From Thunnus maccoyii (lineage: Eukaryota > Chordata > Actinopteri > Scombriformes > Scombridae), in the NCBI RefSeq assembly GCF_910596095.1, contig NC_056538.1, positions 13,674,001 to 13,738,000 of the forward strand: a DNA stretch of 64,000 nt, in the 5' to 3' direction. The position numbers and the translations under genes were made by a program. Of the stretch, positions 60,290 through 64,000 are shown one piece after another. The notes beneath the pieces were generated by a model that saw only the letters and a program-made list of their open reading frames with translations, was not told where the DNA came from and made no database searches. How positions within the stretch are numbered: the first letter of the stretch is position 1; each line of letters opens with the position of its first letter.

Positions 60290-60760
60290 TTAGGTTTAAA
60301 TGAATAGTTCAGTATTATAATACAAATATTTCTTTCTTGCTTAGTGTTAGGTACAAAGATGAATATCACTCTGATGTTTGTGCATCAACTGGCCTGGCTC
60401 CATCAAAAGTTCACTCATACCTACCAGTACCTGTAACTAACATGCTACATAGTTGCAGCATGTAATTCCCCATAAAACGACAACTTTCATTTTTACATTT
60501 TTGTTTGTGTACAAATTAAACAAAAGAGGTACAGTGTGTTAAATATTGAGCTTTCTTAGTGCTGCTACTGTAGACAGATTTCTGACATTTGGACAGAGCA
60601 AGGCTAGCCATTTCCCCCTACTTCTTGTTTTCATGCTAAGCTAAGCTAATCACCGCCTGGCTCTAGCTCCATATGCGACGCGCAGACATCAGAGTGATAT
60701 CTAACTCACAAAAAGAAAATTGTATTTCCCAGAATGCTGAGTTATTCCTTTATAGCTAGT
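60290..60760 (+). repeat. teleost interspersed repeat downstream of daw1
   Basis: Landmarks are GATGAATATCACTCTGATGT, a CATGCTAAGCTAAGCTAAT stretch, CCTGGCTCTAGCTCCATAT, and AGAATGCTGAGTTATTCCTT at the end. They belong to a very common spiny-rayed-fish repeat that I recognise by these phrases. The copy looks rearranged and decayed. Confidence 0.65.
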
Positions 60761-60983
60761 TGTTGAAGTATGGTTCCAGCATGATTTATAAAGTTGAGGA
60801 GAGACTTTAAATTTTGAGGAGGTGTATCTAAGCACATTCCAAATTACTTGCTATAGTTTTTCTTCAATACAACATGTTGCGGTACAAAAAAGAGTAATGA
60901 GTCCATTGTCAGCTAACAGAGTTAATCTTCTGATATTTTGTTCCCACTGCCTTGCCTTCATGTTTCTGTGATGTATATGGTGC

Positions 60984-61455
60984 CATGCCATTGGTCCGAT
61001 GGCCCATTATTCCAAAACCCCAACAGTTCAAAAAACCTCCCATTGGATGGAAAGCCCATTAGTCAAGCGGCCCATTAACCTGAAAACAAAAGCCCACTGC
61101 TCCGAAGGCCCATTGCTTCGAAAATACACGCTCTGGAGATTTTTGCCCTAAGTGTATTTTGACATGCATATATGAAGATATCGTTTACAAAATGCCTGCT
61201 TTTTAGTGCATTTAGTGTATACTAACCCTAACCCAAAAGACTAAGAGGTAGCCTAATTGGAACGCCTAACAATAAATAATGGTGCATTTATCACAACCCC
61301 ACCACCACCCCTATTTTTGGAGCAATGGGCCTTCAGAGCAACAGGCGTTTGTTCTCGGGATAATGGACCATCAGACTAATGGGCTTTCGATCCAATGGGA
61401 TATTTTTTGAACTATTGGGTTTCGGAATAATAGGTCTTTGGGCAAATGGGCAGTC
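60984..61455. mobile_element. fold-back element built from GGCCCATT-type units
   Basis: About 145 bases at the left (60984-61130) are the imperfect reverse complement of the right arm (61312-61455). Each arm is made of repeated short phrases containing GCCCATT followed by a TCCGAA/TCCAAA-like part, spaced roughly 17-21 bases apart at 61053-61115. The centre (61131-61311) is unrelated AT-rich sequence with TAACCCTAACCC. It has no coding capacity. It lies between the convergent daw1 and sphkap. Confidence 0.8.
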
Positions 61456-62450
61456 CCCATGTGTACTAAGTAGTATTTTCTGAAAGTGCAATGTAATTAT
61501 GAATGTCTGTTTGGTAGTTTCCCAGCTTGTATTTAAGTGTGATAAACTTGCACAAAGATCATGTGTCTGTTTGTTAGTCTCGCTGCTTCTGTGACATGCT
61601 TTTGGGAAAACTATGCAAACAGTATAATACTAATGATGATAAATGTGCTACTAAGCAGTGTTCAGTTGCCTTTCTGTTGGATATTATGAATGATCAAGGC
61701 TGCTTGTATTTCACATGACAGAAATTTATTGATGTCAAAAGATAAATACATTCAGTTCTACAGTGACAGAGTTTACAGCTGATGCTGCCGAATGCTGATG
61801 TAACACTAGAGTACCACTAAGTAGAGAAATAAACACACCAAATTCACATACAAATTCAACATTACAAACCTTACTCTGTCTTCCTGACATAGTAAAAGCT
61901 AAAGAGAGCAGTCCACTACTCCAAGGTGCAGCAGTTCCAAATCTACAGTATATACAGTACAGCTATCCAAAATAATCAGTTCTCAAGTAACATTAACAAG
62001 ATAACATACTTACTTAGAACTGAGTTTCAAGGTCACAACAGAGGTGGAGTGTTTGCCAATGAATACAACAAATATATGGACAATTTTGCTTACTTTAAGC
62101 AAATGTGCACTCCTAAGTGGCTATGAAACAAAAGTGACAGAGATTTTTCTGGGCTTACATTTTAACCGCCTCTTTTACACAGTAATTTTGATATAAAAGG
62201 TTTGAGCATGTTGAGCTGCAGGGAGAATCGAACCTGATTTTCCTATCGTGTGTTCATTTGGAATAAATAAATAAACACATAATTTGGTTGTGAGAGTCTG
62301 CAAATATATCTGGAGCAGTTAAAACCTGCTGACTATAACCTCTTGAAGGCTAGTTCATTCCTATTAGGAATGTCCAACCCATATACCTACAGTTTGCTCT
62401 ATACGTGTGTCTCACAAGCTAGAGTGGTGAATCTGAAAACAAAACATGCT

Positions 62451-62456
62451 TTTATT
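62451..62456 (-). terminator. candidate sphkap polyadenylation signal
   Basis: TTTATT on the plus strand gives AATAAA on the minus strand about 225 bases after the sphkap stop codon. Other candidates exist further down, for example near 61725. Confidence 0.4.
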
Positions 62457-62680
62457 AAAGGGAAACTGGTCCATTCATGATTGCAGACAGACATAAAAGA
62501 CAACTTCCATGTACAGGGTGAGAGGGCACCGGGGAGGGCTCATGGCGTTGTGCTCTCAGCTTGCAGCAGGAGACACTTGGTGTGATGAGACAGGATGGGG
62601 CAAATAGTTAGGAACACGTTAGAAGTGTGAGTGAGGGAGCATGTGTGTTTTTGTTTGCAGGATTAGGTAACTAATCCACT

Positions 62681-63532
62681 TTACAGGGTCTCCAAAAGCC
62701 AATCAAACAGGCTGGACAGGGACCTGCCCTCCTCTTCCTCTTTCTCATGTAGCTTACAGAACTGAACCACAGCGCTGAACAAGTCCGCAATCCGCCACGC
62801 CTTCTGAGACATCAGATGGACCACCCTCTGGAACTGAGAGAACACACACACATGATGAATCCAGCAATAAATACATGCTCATTCACATCACCATGCTGGC
62901 TGATGGAGAAATCTACAGTATATATAATTCCAACTTTTAAAGAAATTCCCAGTGTATGAGCCATGATGTAGTTCATTTATTAATTCATTTGTCATATAAA
63001 TGATTCCTAAAATATTACCTGTCGTAAAGGCAGTCACAGATCAAATCATACACTTTTTGTCAAGTGCATTATTTAAAAAACATAAGCAAAGAAGACCCAA
63101 CCTGCCATTTTGTGCTACAGGCCGTAGCTACCTTTGAAGTCACTGAGGTCAGTGTTATATATGGTGGGTATCTTATAGGAAGATATCAGTTATTTTAGAC
63201 TTGATATATTTAAATTGTACAACTTTCAGGACAGTAAATGAATTTTATTCATGGCAGTGTGGAGAAGGGCTATAATAATCAAAGAAAACTATGCAATCAG
63301 TTCAGTCAGTCTCCCTGCTGTTTTATTTTTGATTTGACTGTGCCCACCTTTGCGATCCTCTTCTCTTTGGACTTCCTGAAGCAGAGAGCAGGAAGGCCCA
63401 GCTCAGAGGCAGCAATCCACTGCAGAGCCACTCTCAGCTCTGAGTCCACACACTCCGGTTCAAGGTCACAGTTTACTACCAACAGTTCCCCGAGGTTGCT
63501 ACTGCTGCTCGCTGTCCTCACTGAACTGCTCT
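62681..63532 (-). CDS. sphkap: SPHK1 interactor, AKAP domain containing: last two coding exons (partial)
   Basis: SPHKAP (SKIP) is an A-kinase anchoring protein that binds the RI regulatory subunit of PKA and sphingosine kinase 1. Only its C-terminus is in the window. The penultimate exon is 63532-63348 and encodes NLGELLVVNCDLEPECVDSE then LRVALQWIAASELGLPALCF. The last exon is 62833-62681 and encodes FQRVVHLMSQKAWRIADLFS, then VVQFCKLHEK and the end SLFDWLLETL. The two join in phase 0 through a GT-AG intron. The rest of the gene lies beyond base 64000; its order next to daw1, tail to tail, matches human chromosome 2. Closely related AKAP11 also has an AKAP-110-type C-terminus, but synteny and the end motif favour sphkap. 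Confidence 0.88.
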
Positions 63533-64000
63533 CTGAAAGTACAAAGATGTGCTGTGTTAGGGGGGTATAACTATTATAAAAATACTATCATACCTGAGAG
63601 AGTTTTCTTCAAATCAATTCTCTTTTTCAGGGCTTCTATACTTATTTCAATGCACAGTATGTATCAAATGCAAACGTGCCAAATCTTTGCACACAATCAT
63701 ACAATATGTTCAACTTCATAAAATAAAAAATATCCCGGGCCCAGTTATGCTTTGAGACAATCTTTGATCAAGTGTAAGTGATTAAATAAAGATGACCTTT
63801 GTGTTGAGATACCTCTGGAGGTGCACACCCTTTTAAATTATTGATGACCATCCTTAATGCAGAGCAGAGCATCACCTTTATTCAAGTACATCCATTTGAG
63901 GGATTATTCACACAGACAGAGCACATACTGTACCTCAAGTCACTCAAAAGCTCTTGGTGAGTGGAGAGATGTCAAAGCTGAAGAAGGAGGTGAATAATTA
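63533..64000 (-). other. sphkap: sphkap intron, window edge
   Basis: No further coding exon was recognised between the acceptor at 63533 and the window end. Confidence 0.6.

Noticed and set aside
61221-61233. CCCTAACCC-type telomere-like motif
   Set aside because: Only about two units in the centre of the fold-back element; too short for an interstitial telomeric repeat.

Overview
The window is vertebrate nuclear DNA, most likely from a spiny-rayed (percomorph) teleost fish. Evidence: multi-exon genes with GT-AG introns, fish Tc1-type transposons, a LINE, interspersed repeats I recognise from fish genomes, and a gene order that partly matches human chromosome 2q36 (MFF, AGFG1, SLC19A3, DAW1, SPHKAP). 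No complete tRNA, rRNA, CRISPR or bacterial-style operon was seen.

Layout. (1) 1-7.2 kb, + strand: mff, the outer mitochondrial membrane receptor for the Drp1 fission GTPase, complete at 304 residues. (2) 7.7-9.7 kb, - strand: dnaaf1 (lrrc50), a cytoplasmic assembly factor for axonemal dynein, in only two coding exons. It is divergent from (3) mrpl44 (9.9-12.5 kb, +; 332 residues), a mitochondrial large-ribosome subunit; their start codons are 241 bases apart. (4) 14.1-41.3 kb, +: agfg1, an ArfGAP with FG repeats and NPF motifs, in at least 13 constitutive coding exons plus a 72-base cassette exon. Its introns hold most of the transposons. (5) 42.3-49.9 kb, -: two slc19a3-type thiamine/folate-family transporter genes in tandem. 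(6) 50.8-59.9 kb, +: daw1 (wdr69), an axonemal dynein assembly/transport WD40 protein, complete at 415 residues. (7) 62.7 kb to the window end, -: the last two coding exons of sphkap, an A-kinase anchoring protein.

The genes do not form one pathway, but two themes recur. Two motile-cilia dynein assembly genes (dnaaf1, daw1) lie 41 kb apart, and each has an RFX X-box-like motif just upstream of its start codon. Two mitochondrial genes (mff, mrpl44) are also present.

The least ordinary observations are these. The tandem slc19a3 paralogs disagree about where their introns lie, and one paralog-specific intron is flanked by a 9-base direct repeat and would need a GC donor, as expected of a recent intron gain by insertion. 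There are two long fold-back elements (10.4-11.0 kb and 61.0-61.5 kb). A perfect 21-base-arm hairpin lies inside a degenerate Tc1 transposase. I did not see a convincing wholly new multi-gene system.

Exon borders were set by hand from reading frame, splice dinucleotides and remembered family sequence. Untranslated ends are mostly not determined.
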